A DNA stretch of 64,000 nt from Kibdelosporangium sp. MJ126-NF4 (lineage in GTDB: Bacteria > Actinomycetota > Actinomycetes > Mycobacteriales > Pseudonocardiaceae), in assembly GCF_000826545.1 (NCBI RefSeq), contig NZ_CDME01000002.1, positions 930,001 through 994,000 on the forward strand, written 5' to 3'. Made by a program: the position numbers and the translations under genes. The notes under the pieces are model-generated. The model did not search any database, had not been told where the DNA came from, and was given only the letters and a program-made list of their open reading frames with translations. This document shows positions 23,793 to 32,425 of this stretch, piece after piece (position 1 is the first letter of the stretch; the number at the start of each line of letters is the position of its first letter).

Positions 23793-24751
23793 GCGCGTTC
23801 CTGGACTGGAGCGCGGACCCGGATCGCCTGCGGCATGACACCGTTCTCCACAGGATCGAGGCGGACGGGTCGGATGTGGACGGGGACGCCGGTTTGTTGG
23901 GCTTCGATGATGGTGCCGTCGCCGAGGTACATCGCGACGTGGTGGATTCCAGCGGGGGTGCCGTCGTAGCTCCAGAACAACAGGTCCCCGCGGGTGGCCT
24001 GGTCGAGTGGGTAGGGGTCGCCGTTGCGCCATTGGTCGCGGCTGGTGCGGTTGAGAGTGACTCCGGTTGCGGCCCAGGATGCGAGCATCAGACCGGAGCA
24101 GTCGTAGGCGTCGGGTCCGGTCGCGCCCCACACGTAGGGCTTGCCGACCTGAGCGGTGGCGTGCTGGATTGCTGCTTCGATGTGTGGCCAGCCGGGGGTG
24201 ACGCAGGTCAGGCCGCCGCCGTGGCGTTGGACGAGGTCGGCGGCCAGTTGCGCCCATTGCTGGTAGGCGTAGGGGAAGCCGCTGCGTTGGACGGCTTGCG
24301 CGGCCTGCCAGAGCGGCATGTCCTGCCACCCGGGCACGTCTTTGAGGCGGGTGTAGAACATGGTGGACGCGTAGCGGGGGTCCAGGATCTGTTCGCGGGT
24401 GCCCCAGCCCATACTCGGTCGTTGCTGGAACAGGCCGAGGGAGTCGCGGTCGCCGTAGGTGAGGTTGCGCAGGCGGGACTCCTGCATCGCTGTCGCGACG
24501 GCGACCTGCTGCCCGTACGGCGGCATGATGAGCTCGCGTCCGACCTGGATGATCAGCACCGCGTTGCCAAGCTGTTCTTCACTCAGGTCCGAGCTCGGGT
24601 CGGAGGCGAGCTGTGGCAGTGGCCGGCAGGTGCCGTTGGTCGGTGTAGTGAGGACCGCTGTCGTGTTCGTGGTGGTGATGACGGCGATGAGTCCGCCGAT
24701 CAGGGCGAGTGCTGTGATGCTGAGGATGAGCCAGAGTCGCATCGCGGTCAC
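23789..24751 (-). CDS. Conjugation-associated cell-wall hydrolase (SLT-like plus NlpC/P60)
   Basis: A 320-residue two-domain peptidoglycan hydrolase. Residues 5-27 are a membrane anchor. Residues about 60-150 resemble a lytic transglycosylase (VATAMQESRLRNLTYGDRDS with Glu91, then LGLFQQRPSMGWG). Residues about 185-315 are NlpC/P60, with Cys218 in YDCSGLM and His270/271 in GIHHVAMYLGDG. VirB1-like enzymes of this type open the wall for the secretion channel. The start GTG 24751 overlaps the stop of the upstream gene (GTGA). Confidence 0.9.
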   Translation of the reverse strand: MTAMRLWLILSITALALIGGLIAVITTTNTTAVLTTPTNGTCRPLPQLASDPSSDLSEEQLGNAVLIIQVGRELIMPPYGQQVAVATAMQESRLRNLTYGDRDSLGLFQQRPSMGWGTREQILDPRYASTMFYTRLKDVPGWQDMPLWQAAQAVQRSGFPYAYQQWAQLAADLVQRHGGGLTCVTPGWPHIEAAIQHATAQVGKPYVWGATGPDAYDCSGLMLASWAATGVTLNRTSRDQWRNGDPYPLDQATRGDLLFWSYDGTPAGIHHVAMYLGDGTIIEAQQTGVPVHIRPVRLDPVENGVMPQAIRVRAPVQERA

Positions 24752-25307
24752 CTTTGTGGTTGGGCGTCGGCGACGCGCCAGTCGCCGTTGTTGGTGATGT
24801 CGTGCAGGGTGATCGCGAGGACCATGGTGTCGACTGGGACCGTGGCTTCGGCGACCCCGGTTCGAACGCGAACGAGCATGGGACTGCCGGTGATGGCGGA
24901 CGCCTGCTCCGGATTGAGGGCGGGCAAGACCACTGCCCGGAACTCGTCAGTGCAGAGTGGACCGAGACGGTCGCGCCACGCCTGCGGTTCGGCGTGAGTG
25001 ATCCAGGCTTCAGCGAATCGCCGAGCTGTGGCGAGGGGATCTCCGGTGATCGGGAGCTCGGTTGGTCGCGTGCTGGTCGGTAGTGAGGTTGGTGGTGTGC
25101 TGCGCGGCACTGACCATGTGAGTGTTGGAACGGGCGTGGTGGATGCGACTGTGGGGGTCGTGCCCGCGCTGGCGATGATGGTGATCGCGATGCAGAGGGC
25201 CGCGAATGCCGTGATGGTGCCGAGCAGTCGCAGCGGTGTGTGTACAGCGGCCAGGTCGCGAGGCCGCGGAGGGTGGCGTTGCGGCCGTGGTCAGATCGGA
25301 TCGGCAT
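24748..25307 (-). pseudogene. Accessory T4SS protein, frameshifted near the N-terminus
   Basis: An ATG at 25307 with GAGGAG 6 bases upstream opens a frame (MPIRSDHGRNATLRGLATWP) that within about 60 bases should pass to another frame. That frame carries a transmembrane segment (LLGTITAFAALCIAITIIAS) and the soluble part (ARRFAEAWITHAEPQAWRDR, VPVDTMVLAITLHDITNNGD). The latter frame has no start of its own except an internal GTG at 25110, which would lose the membrane anchor. The total length is not a multiple of three. It resembles small membrane-anchored channel proteins between VirB6 and the hydrolase in actinobacterial conjugation operons. A real frameshift or a sequencing error are both possible. 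Confidence 0.6.
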
Positions 25308-27330
25308 CAGTGTCTCCTCGGTCCTCGGTTTCTGGCCTCGTCGGCGGGTTGTCGTTCGTCGGCGGGTAGGGCACGACCTGATCGGTGCTGGGGCGGTAGA
25401 CATCGACGACCCGTGGGTTGGGCGCGGCAGCCCGTGGTGGTGCCGGGTCGGTGTCGGAGTGTTTCTTCTCGTATTCGGAGGGGATGACCAGGTTCTCCGA
25501 CTGCACGACAAACGTGGCCTCGGCAGCGCGATGGGACAGCGGTTCGGGAATGGTGGCGTCGACGGGTTCGCTGTGGTGGTCCGCCGGAGTGGTGTCCGTG
25601 TCGACTGGGCCGATCAGGACCGGGGGCCTTCGGGGCCCTGGGGCGGGCGCTGGTGTCGGTTGCTGTGGTGGTGTTTGGTCGGTGGCGGGCCCTTGGTAGA
25701 ACACGCGTGGTCCGTGGAAGAACACCCTCGGTCCGATCTCACCTGCCCGGTGAGCAGATGGGTGCGGCCGGGCATGGGTGGGGATTCGGGTACTGGTGAC
25801 CCGTTGTGGGGCGTGTGCTTCCGGGCGTTGCCTGCGTTGTGGGGTCGGTGAGTGCTGTGGTTGAGAGGCGGCAGGTTCGTGGTGTTGCACTGGTGCTTCT
25901 GTCTGCTCTGGAGCGCTGCCGACGGCGCGCAGGAGTTGCTTGTGTCGTTTGTTCCAGCGGCGATGGCGTCGCCAGGTGCGTACCGCCCAACTGCTGGCCA
26001 TCGGGTGGGTGGCGTAGTTGAGTCCGGCGGCCTGGACGATGCCGCCGACCATGCCGGTGATCTGCCGGACCGGGCGGATCAGCACGGTCGCGATGATCGT
26101 AATGACGGTCATGATCAGCATCTGCAGAAGCGGTGTCTTGACGCCGTTGAGTACGGCGGGCAGGGCCCAGAGGTAGGCGGTGGACCCGACTGCGAGCAGG
26201 ATGCAGGAGGTGAGGGCCTTGCCGAGGCCGCGGGCGATGCCGGGTGCGGCGCGGTGGTAGACGATCATGGCGAGGCCGAGGATGGGTGCGCTGAGCACGA
26301 CCAGGCGCAGGATCAGCATCCCGGCCAGTTGCCCAAGCAGTGCCATGAGAGGGAAGTAGGCGAAACACAAGCCACGAACGAGGCCGAGCATGCCGGTGCC
26401 GATGCGGTTGTTGTGGGCGCCGGTGAAGTAGCCCTCGGCGTCGGTGCCACGCACCTTCGCGGCGACGTCTTCGAACGTGGTTTTCTTGCGGTCTAGGTCT
26501 GTCTGGTTGACGGTCTCGGTGGTGTCGGTTTTCTTCCACGCCTGGGCGTCCAGGAGCCGTGGGCCTTGGTCACGCGCGATGGTGGAGTCGGCGGCGCCGA
26601 ATTCGCCTTCGAGCCAGGTTTTCTTGATGACGTGGTCGTAGAGCAGTTCGGGCATGCCGTGGACTGAGTCGTAGCCGTTCGCGCGCAGGACCGCGCCTTG
26701 GAGTTCGCGGAGTTCTTCGGTGAGGATGGTGTCGAGGAAGCTGGTGTAGGCGGTGGGCATGAGATGGGAGGAGGCGGTGACCCAGAACGCGCACAGGATC
26801 CATAGCAGTTTCGTGGCGATGTGCGCGAGCGCGCCTTTCAACGTTTTGAACAGCATCCACACCACGGCCAGCACGAGAACCAGTGACAGCAGTGGCATGA
26901 AGGCGTTGTCGTAGAGGGACTTCGCGCCACCGGCGAGGCCACGGTCGAAGTTGGAGAAGACGGGGCCAGTGTCGTCGCCGTAGACCAGCAGGTACCAGAC
27001 GGAGTTGGTCGCGGCGACCGCGGTTTTGCCGATGTTGAAGAGTTGGTTGCCGAGCCAGGTGTCGGTTTTGGTCATCGGGTCGCCGCAGAACAGCGTGATG
27101 GTGTCGTAGGTGTAGGTGTTCCAGCGGGTTCCGGCGTAGCCGTGGGTGTTGTACCAAGTTCCTGGCAGGCCGTGGCTGACGCGCGGGGTGTCGATCGTTG
27201 CGACGAATCCGGCTGTCACGCGTTCCGGGTTCGGGACGCACCCGGCTGCGGCTTGTGCTGGCGCGGCGAGGAACACCTGCAGCGCGAGGATCCCGGTCAC
27301 GACAAACAGGGCGCGACGGCGGCTAGTCAT
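25291..27330 (-). CDS. VirB6/TrbL-like polytopic membrane protein
   Basis: A 679-residue protein with an N-terminal signal peptide (ALFVVTGILALQVFLAAPAQ), an extracellular domain with a Cys pair, then about six to seven transmembrane segments between residues 140 and 430 (for example LLSLVLVLAVVWMLFKTL, LILRLVVLSAPILGLAMIVY). A long proline-rich hydrophilic tail follows (about 450-679). This layout fits the VirB6/TrbL channel component of type IV secretion. It starts inside the last codons of the VirB4 gene and ends inside the first codons of the next gene. The proline-rich tail probably contacts cytoplasmic partners. Confidence 0.8.
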   Translation of the reverse strand: MTSRRRALFVVTGILALQVFLAAPAQAAAGCVPNPERVTAGFVATIDTPRVSHGLPGTWYNTHGYAGTRWNTYTYDTITLFCGDPMTKTDTWLGNQLFNIGKTAVAATNSVWYLLVYGDDTGPVFSNFDRGLAGGAKSLYDNAFMPLLSLVLVLAVVWMLFKTLKGALAHIATKLLWILCAFWVTASSHLMPTAYTSFLDTILTEELRELQGAVLRANGYDSVHGMPELLYDHVIKKTWLEGEFGAADSTIARDQGPRLLDAQAWKKTDTTETVNQTDLDRKKTTFEDVAAKVRGTDAEGYFTGAHNNRIGTGMLGLVRGLCFAYFPLMALLGQLAGMLILRLVVLSAPILGLAMIVYHRAAPGIARGLGKALTSCILLAVGSTAYLWALPAVLNGVKTPLLQMLIMTVITIIATVLIRPVRQITGMVGGIVQAAGLNYATHPMASSWAVRTWRRHRRWNKRHKQLLRAVGSAPEQTEAPVQHHEPAASQPQHSPTPQRRQRPEAHAPQRVTSTRIPTHARPHPSAHRAGEIGPRVFFHGPRVFYQGPATDQTPPQQPTPAPAPGPRRPPVLIGPVDTDTTPADHHSEPVDATIPEPLSHRAAEATFVVQSENLVIPSEYEKKHSDTDPAPPRAAAPNPRVVDVYRPSTDQVVPYPPTNDNPPTRPETEDRGDTDADPI

Positions 27331-29929
27331 GCTCCACTCCCTCGTCGTCCGGCTGGCTCTGGTCAGGTTGGGGTGTGGTGTCCAAAGCAGACCTGAGGTT
27401 GGCGAGGTGTGGTCCGGAGTAGTCGATGCGGATGCGTTCCACGCCGCCGGTGCCGTCGGCGAAGATGAATTGCCGTGGGTCGGTGTCGCGTTCGGTCCGC
27501 TGGGCGGTGGTGCGGCGGCCGAGGCTGGCGATCACCGGCTCGTATCCGGCGCCGACGGGGACCTTGAGCAGCCGCAGCGCGTCCTGCTGCACCTGTTCGT
27601 CGTCCAGCCGGCCAACGAACACCGAGTCCAACAGGGACACGAACCCCTCGATCCGCAGGAAGTCCGCAGGGACTTGGCTGGACAGCAGCACCCGGACGTT
27701 CCATTTGCGGGAGTCGCGGGAGAACCGGTTGAGCAACACGCGGCCGGTGGGGACTTCGGAGAGGAAGAATGCCTCGTCGATCCAGACGCCTTTGCGCAGG
27801 TGTTTGGGTCGGTCGTAGACCGCGCGTTGAGTCAGCCAGGCGGCGAGGTTGACCAGTTCGATCGCGGTGGCTTCCGCGTCTGTCCAGTGCTCGCGGCTGA
27901 CGCCGTCCTTGGGCATGGTCAACCCGGCCAAGGTGAGTACGGTGAGCCGGTCGTCGCGTTCCAGGGCGTAGGGGTCGGCGTCGCGTTCGGGTATGAGCAG
28001 GGTGATGCGTTCGCGGATCTCGTCGAGGAAGTCGGCTACGACCCGGGCGTGCTCGTGGTGCTCGCTCTCGTCCTGGCGGAGGGCAGTGATCACCATCCCT
28101 GGATGTGCGCTCGGGCTGCCACCGACCGCCCGCACGGCGCGCAGGAGCACGATGCGAGTTTGGGCCATGCGCTGGATCTCCCACGGCAACAGCCCGGACA
28201 GCACATCCAGCGTCAGCCGCCGCCGGGTCGCCGCGGCCAATGCGTGCTCACGTTGGTAGGCACGGCCTGGGTCGGGTTCGTCGGCGAAGTGGTGCAGTTG
28301 CGGCTCGGCGACCACGCGGTACGGGTTGAGGATGCCCGGTTGCGCGTTGAGCAGGTTGATCGCCCGCGCGTACGGTCGCAGCTCCGGTAGCTCGCACAAC
28401 CTGGCCAATGGTCCGGACGGGTCGAGCAGCGTCCAGTGCGCGCCGGCGCGCAGAGTTTTGTAGACGATCCCGCCGCCGAGAAAGGATTTGCCGCCGCCGA
28501 GTCCGGCGACCATCGCGGTCAGCCCGGACGAGTCCCGGACTTCCTGGGCCATCCACGGATCCCACGCGACCGGCCGCCGGGTCGCGGTGCACGTCTCACC
28601 CAGGAGAATGCCGCGCCGATCACCGACGTCCGCGGTCGCGGCGGGGACGGCGGACGCGAGCCACAGCACCGAGCCGCGGCGCTGGTGCGCCGAGGTCGCG
28701 AGCGGCTCACCCGGGATGAACTCGCGTGCCAGCTTGTACTGGGCGTCGGGGTGTTCGATGGTGACTTTCGGCTTGTACAAGTCGGTCACCAGCTGGGCGA
28801 ACTGTAGCGCGTCGCGTCGGCTGGGTGCGGATATCGCCAGTCGCCACCAGGATCGGACGCGGGTGCCGAGGGCGGTGAAACCGGAGGTGAGCTGGTCGTC
28901 GACGTCCTGCACCAGCTGGTACTGCCGCGCCAACGAGCGTGGTGGTTCGAGGCCGTGTTCCTCGCTGAAGTGGTTCATCTGCGAGCGGACCTTGGTGCCC
29001 TGCCGCTGCAACTCAGAGGCCACTTCGTCGGGCCGTCGCACGTAGATCCGGGCCGACCATTCCACCGGCGCGGGGAGCCGGTCGGCGCGCTGCGCCCAGG
29101 GCTCGTCGACCTCGGGTACGTGCAGGCCGTGCATCGGGCCGATCGACAACACCGCCACGTGCCGCTCGACAGCCGCGTACGCCCCGGAGCGGCCGATCAC
29201 GGCCACGGTCGGCGCGTACGGCTCCTGGACCAGCTCGGCAGCCGAGGTGATGCCCGCAAGGTCCTCGGATGCCCACGCGACATCCGGTGCGGCCGGGAGG
29301 TTCGACGAGGTCGGCATCCCAAGTGCGCAGGAGCGCAACAGCAGGGTGCGCATCTCGACCGGCGTGACCGGTCGCCCTTCGAGTCCGCTCCCGCTGACAA
29401 CGTGATTCAGGCGCGCGATCTCATCGCCCAGCGAGGTCAACTCGCGGTCGGGGAGAGATGGAAGAACTCGCCGCAGGACGGGTGCGGCGCGCTCGACTGC
29501 CCGGTCGAACACGCGCCGGGCCTGGACCTCGACGCCGAGGTAGACCTCCTTGTCGGTCATGGACGCCGAGGCCAGCTGCTGTTGTTCGCCGATCATGTAG
29601 TCGTCGAACGACAACCCACCCTTGACGTCTGCTGGCCGTTGCCGGGCGTTGTCGACGTGCGCGCGGGCCCAGTGCGAGATCGGGTAGGCACTGGAGGTGA
29701 CCCGCAGGTGCAGCCACCGTCCGGCCAGTTCGGCGTATTGCCCGGCGATCGCGGCGATCAGGTCGTTGCGGGCCGAGTCCGACCGGAACGACCAGCGCTG
29801 CGGCGCGAGTCGATACCAGGACCAGGTCTGGGTCCGAGTCCGGACCAGGTGCCCGTCCACTGACCGGAGACTGATGCTGGGGACATAGTTCGGAACCGGC
29901 TTCTGGCCGGTCAGTCTCTTGCTTGTCAT
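27323..29929 (-). CDS. VirB4-like conjugation ATPase
   Basis: An 868-residue ATPase with Walker A AGLGGGKS at 475-482, a Walker B strand KGVWIDEAFFLSEVPTGRVL near residue 735, and the late motif FSRDSRKWNVRVLLSSQVPA seen in VirB4/TraC proteins. The N-terminal half is the usual less conserved VirB4 region. VirB4 powers pilus assembly and substrate transfer at the inner face of the membrane. The start ATG 29929 has AAGGAG 10 bases before it and overlaps the stop of the PrgI-like gene. The stop overlaps the start of the VirB6-like gene. Confidence 0.9.
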   Translation of the reverse strand: MTSKRLTGQKPVPNYVPSISLRSVDGHLVRTRTQTWSWYRLAPQRWSFRSDSARNDLIAAIAGQYAELAGRWLHLRVTSSAYPISHWARAHVDNARQRPADVKGGLSFDDYMIGEQQQLASASMTDKEVYLGVEVQARRVFDRAVERAAPVLRRVLPSLPDRELTSLGDEIARLNHVVSGSGLEGRPVTPVEMRTLLLRSCALGMPTSSNLPAAPDVAWASEDLAGITSAAELVQEPYAPTVAVIGRSGAYAAVERHVAVLSIGPMHGLHVPEVDEPWAQRADRLPAPVEWSARIYVRRPDEVASELQRQGTKVRSQMNHFSEEHGLEPPRSLARQYQLVQDVDDQLTSGFTALGTRVRSWWRLAISAPSRRDALQFAQLVTDLYKPKVTIEHPDAQYKLAREFIPGEPLATSAHQRRGSVLWLASAVPAATADVGDRRGILLGETCTATRRPVAWDPWMAQEVRDSSGLTAMVAGLGGGKSFLGGGIVYKTLRAGAHWTLLDPSGPLARLCELPELRPYARAINLLNAQPGILNPYRVVAEPQLHHFADEPDPGRAYQREHALAAATRRRLTLDVLSGLLPWEIQRMAQTRIVLLRAVRAVGGSPSAHPGMVITALRQDESEHHEHARVVADFLDEIRERITLLIPERDADPYALERDDRLTVLTLAGLTMPKDGVSREHWTDAEATAIELVNLAAWLTQRAVYDRPKHLRKGVWIDEAFFLSEVPTGRVLLNRFSRDSRKWNVRVLLSSQVPADFLRIEGFVSLLDSVFVGRLDDEQVQQDALRLLKVPVGAGYEPVIASLGRRTTAQRTERDTDPRQFIFADGTGGVERIRIDYSGPHLANLRSALDTTPQPDQSQPDDEGVEHD

Positions 29930-30303
29930 GTCGTTGTCTCCTTGGCCGGTCGGAACGCGACTCGGCGGTTGACGCCGACTACTCCGCGCTGGACGGTGTG
30001 CTGGCGTCGTGGTCCGGCGATCTCGTGGCCGAACGCGGCCAGCACGCTGCTCAAGGGCTTCTCGAAGTCGATCCGGCGGCAGACCAGGCGAGTGACCACT
30101 GTGGTCAGCACGAGCGACCACGCCACCACCCACACCGTCAGCGGCAGCAGCAAAACCAGCCGCGCCACCGTGAAGATCAGCAGGAACGCGGCCATCCACA
30201 CGCCGTAGGCCACGTACCGGGCACGCCACGGCAACGTCAGCCGCGGTGGACCTAGCCACACGGGGTTGACCCGGTAGATCTCGTCGTCAGGTTCGGCCAA
30301 CAT
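29926..30303 (-). CDS. PrgI-like small T4SS membrane protein
   Basis: A 125-residue protein with two transmembrane segments (YVAYGVWMAAFLLIFTVARL and LLPLTVWVVAWSLVLTTVVT) after a hydrophilic N-terminus (EPDDEIYRVNPVWLGPPRLT). It sits directly before the VirB4 gene, as PrgI/VirB3-like proteins do in Gram-positive conjugation operons. The segment DFEKPLSSVLAAFGHEIAGP and a basic tail face the cytoplasm. It starts 5 bases after the stop of the pilin-like gene. The assignment is by position, length and topology more than by sequence motif. Confidence 0.7.
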   Translation of the reverse strand: MLAEPDDEIYRVNPVWLGPPRLTLPWRARYVAYGVWMAAFLLIFTVARLVLLLPLTVWVVAWSLVLTTVVTRLVCRRIDFEKPLSSVLAAFGHEIAGPRRQHTVQRGVVGVNRRVAFRPAKETTT

Positions 30304-30308
30304 GCCGC

Positions 30309-30668
30309 TCAGCCCCTGAAGAGGTTGGCCAGCCAGGTACCGATGTCCTTCCCGGCACCGGTCACCGCCAGGCCGAGCACGGCCAGCGCGACCAGCACAC
30401 CGAGGACCCGGCGCATCACCTGCGAGTTCTCGCCGCGGCCACCGCCCAGCCAGATCAGCAGCAAGGCCACGATCAGCAGGGCGGCGGGAACGAGGTTGTC
30501 CAGCAGCCAGTTGCGGAAGCTCCCTGTGCCCAGCCCTTGTGCCAGCGCCACCCTGGTCGTGGCCGAGGCGCTGGTTGCCAGCACGGTGACCAGCGAGACG
30601 CCGAGGCGTACTGGCTTCGATGTCACGATGAGGCCGACACGACGTAGTGGGTTTCGGATCACGCGCAT
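30309..30668 (-). CDS. TrbC/VirB2-like pilin candidate
   Basis: A 119-residue protein with a basic N-terminus and signal-like segment (LGVSLVTVLATSASATTRVA), then two strongly hydrophobic helices (LVPAALLIVALLLIWLGGG and VLGVLVALAVLGLAVTGAGK). The fold pattern and location at the head of the secretion genes fit a VirB2/TrbC-type pilin or channel subunit. Its start overlaps the end of the sigma-like gene. Sequence identity to pilins is too low to be certain. Confidence 0.65.
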   Translation of the reverse strand: MRVIRNPLRRVGLIVTSKPVRLGVSLVTVLATSASATTRVALAQGLGTGSFRNWLLDNLVPAALLIVALLLIWLGGGRGENSQVMRRVLGVLVALAVLGLAVTGAGKDIGTWLANLFRG

Positions 30669-31549
30669 GGACGTACCTCCGGCGAAGTCGTCTCTCTTGG
30701 GAACCCTTTACAACCCTGAAGCCGCGGATCCGGGTCTCTTTTGGACACTGCATCTCGCGCGCGTTGTGCTGCCTTGACTGCCAGCACGGCGGCCACGTGT
30801 TCGGTCATCTCGTCGTCCGCGTCGGTCATGCGCAGGCGGAGATACTCCGCGAGGCGGAGTTCGGCACGTCGCCGGGCTTTGTACGCGGCCCACTCGCTGA
30901 CGCCGTGCAACGCAGCCCACTCACTGACCGAGACCGACTCGAGGCGCGTCTTGCCGATCAGGTCTGCGGTCAGCTGCGCGAGCGCGCCCTCGGCTACGGC
31001 CTGTGTGAGCAGGAAGTCCGGGTGGTTGCTGATCGCGGCGCTGGGTGTGGCAGAGGCGCGTTGCTTCGCTGCGGCGAAGGTTCTGACGAGTTCGGCGTGG
31101 CCGGCGCGATACGCGGCCCACCGCAGGCGCAGCACGATCCGCGGCCGGTCAGTGTCGATGCGTCGCAGTGCGTCGAGGAAGCCTCGTAGTACTTCGGCTT
31201 GGACATCGGCCGGGTCGCCGGGGCAGGCGATGGTCAGTCGTGCGGCGACCGAGATCAACGCGGGCAGCGCTGCCCCGACTGCGCCGAGGATCCACTTCGG
31301 ATCACCTGACCGCGCCTGAGCGACCAAGTGCGCCCAGACAGCATCTGTTGTCGACTGAGGACAGGTACCTGCGAGCAGCAGGTCGCGTACCTCGTCCAAT
31401 GGCAGGTGGCGGGGTGGCAAGCCGGGGTAGCGGCGGCCATTGACGCTCAGCGGTCGCGGACCCGTCACCAACAGGGCGAACGAGTCCCGAGCGACATCCA
31501 GCGAGTTCTTCGCGCGTTTGTGACGCGCTCCAGTGGTGCAAGCAGCCAT
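30659..31549 (-). CDS. Sigma-like/HTH protein heading the conjugation operon
   Basis: A 296-residue protein, the first gene of the conjugation operon, starting at ATG 31549 behind GGGAG. The middle (ADVQAEVLRGFLDALRRIDT, RIVLRLRWAAYRAGHAELVR) looks like a sigma region 2-type helical segment. A later stretch (VSVSEWAALHGVSEWAAYKA, RRRAELRLAEYLRLRM) looks like a region 4 helix-turn-helix. This suggests an RNA polymerase sigma-like or DNA-binding regulator of transfer. I do not recognise a named family. The end overlaps the pilin-like gene by 10 bases. Perfect inverted repeats lie directly upstream. Confidence 0.65.
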   Translation of the reverse strand: MAACTTGARHKRAKNSLDVARDSFALLVTGPRPLSVNGRRYPGLPPRHLPLDEVRDLLLAGTCPQSTTDAVWAHLVAQARSGDPKWILGAVGAALPALISVAARLTIACPGDPADVQAEVLRGFLDALRRIDTDRPRIVLRLRWAAYRAGHAELVRTFAAAKQRASATPSAAISNHPDFLLTQAVAEGALAQLTADLIGKTRLESVSVSEWAALHGVSEWAAYKARRRAELRLAEYLRLRMTDADDEMTEHVAAVLAVKAAQRARDAVSKRDPDPRLQGCKGFPRETTSPEVRPCA

Positions 31550-31560
31550 GGTGGGCTCCC

Positions 31561-31676
31561 AGTAGCGGATGGAAATCACTGCTTCCACGAAACCGGATCC
31601 GCTACTAAGTCCCTCGACTGAGCTCCGGCTCAAACTGCCGCTGGAACTGCTATTTCAGTACTAAATCTACTAAAGG
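31561..31676. promoter_or_regulatory. Regulatory region of the conjugation operon
   Basis: AGTAGCGGAT (31561-31570) and its exact complement (31597-31606) form a 10-bp inverted repeat 12 bases upstream of the first gene. Next comes CGACTGAGCTC (31615-31625) with the palindrome TGAGC-TCCG-GCTCA (31619-31632), matching the palindrome before the BTAD gene. Three TACTAA elements (31603, 31659, 31668) are also present. This is likely the promoter and operator area of the leftward operon. Confidence 0.6.
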
Positions 31677-32425
31677 CAAGTCATCGCGATCCGCTGGTCA
31701 CGCCGCGATCCCTGGCGTCTGTCGCCTCGTCGATAGCCCTGGGTCGGGCTGCTACTGAGCTCGATGTGCGTGGGTGCGACCTGGGGAAACTTGCCTGTTC
31801 CGGTCAGTTGGCCGGTGTTCCAAGGTATCGAACCTGGCCGGGGAAGTGGACTGTCGATGTCGCCTAACGTTTCGCTTCGATAAACTTCGACGGTTCCGCG
31901 CCGGTGCGTCGTCTGTGTTCGCATTTTGGTCCCATGTAATGGTTCGCGAGTCTCAGTCCGGACTTCGATTGGAAGGCGCAGAGGCGCCGTCCAGCTTGAG
32001 ACTTCGGTTCGGCAGTGCTGTCACAGCGATGCCTGGGGGTGCCAGTCCTAGCGGCTTCGTTGATTGCGGATGTCGCGGTGGACGTGGCGACACGCCTGTA
32101 ACTGTGAGCGGTAGTTGTCACCAACATCCAGACCCATCTGTCACCCGAGCCTCGCCGTGCACACGGCCACGATTCACGCGCTCATCGCGGCAGATGAGGA
32201 TGTTTGACGGTGGTCGAAATCAGTGGGTGCCGACTGCTTCCGCCGGATCGCCGCAGCGCGATTCACCTCCGACAGCCTGTCGCAGTATCAGGCCCGGCTC
32301 ACCTTCGACCTCCGGTGCAGCCTTCGTCGCCTCGTCAGCGGCAACTGGATCGGCAACGAAGCAATCCGCTAGCTTCACCCCCTTGTAGACGCGGCCGACA
32401 GCGTTACTGACCGGAGGAATCGACG
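31677..32425. other. Gap without a convincing gene
   Basis: These 749 bases separate the conjugation operon from the esterase gene. Open frames on both strands are short, of odd composition and lack ribosome binding sites. A 46-codon frame from about 32222 (VGADCFRRIAAARFTSDSLS, then QYQARLTFDLRCSLRRLV) reads like a gene fragment, but I cannot assign it. A ribosome binding site for the esterase (GGAGGAA) is at its right end. Confidence 0.4.

Noticed and set aside
31774..32388. 204-codon plus-strand open frame before the esterase
   Set aside because: Odd S/R/P-rich composition and no start signal; not similar to any family I recognise.
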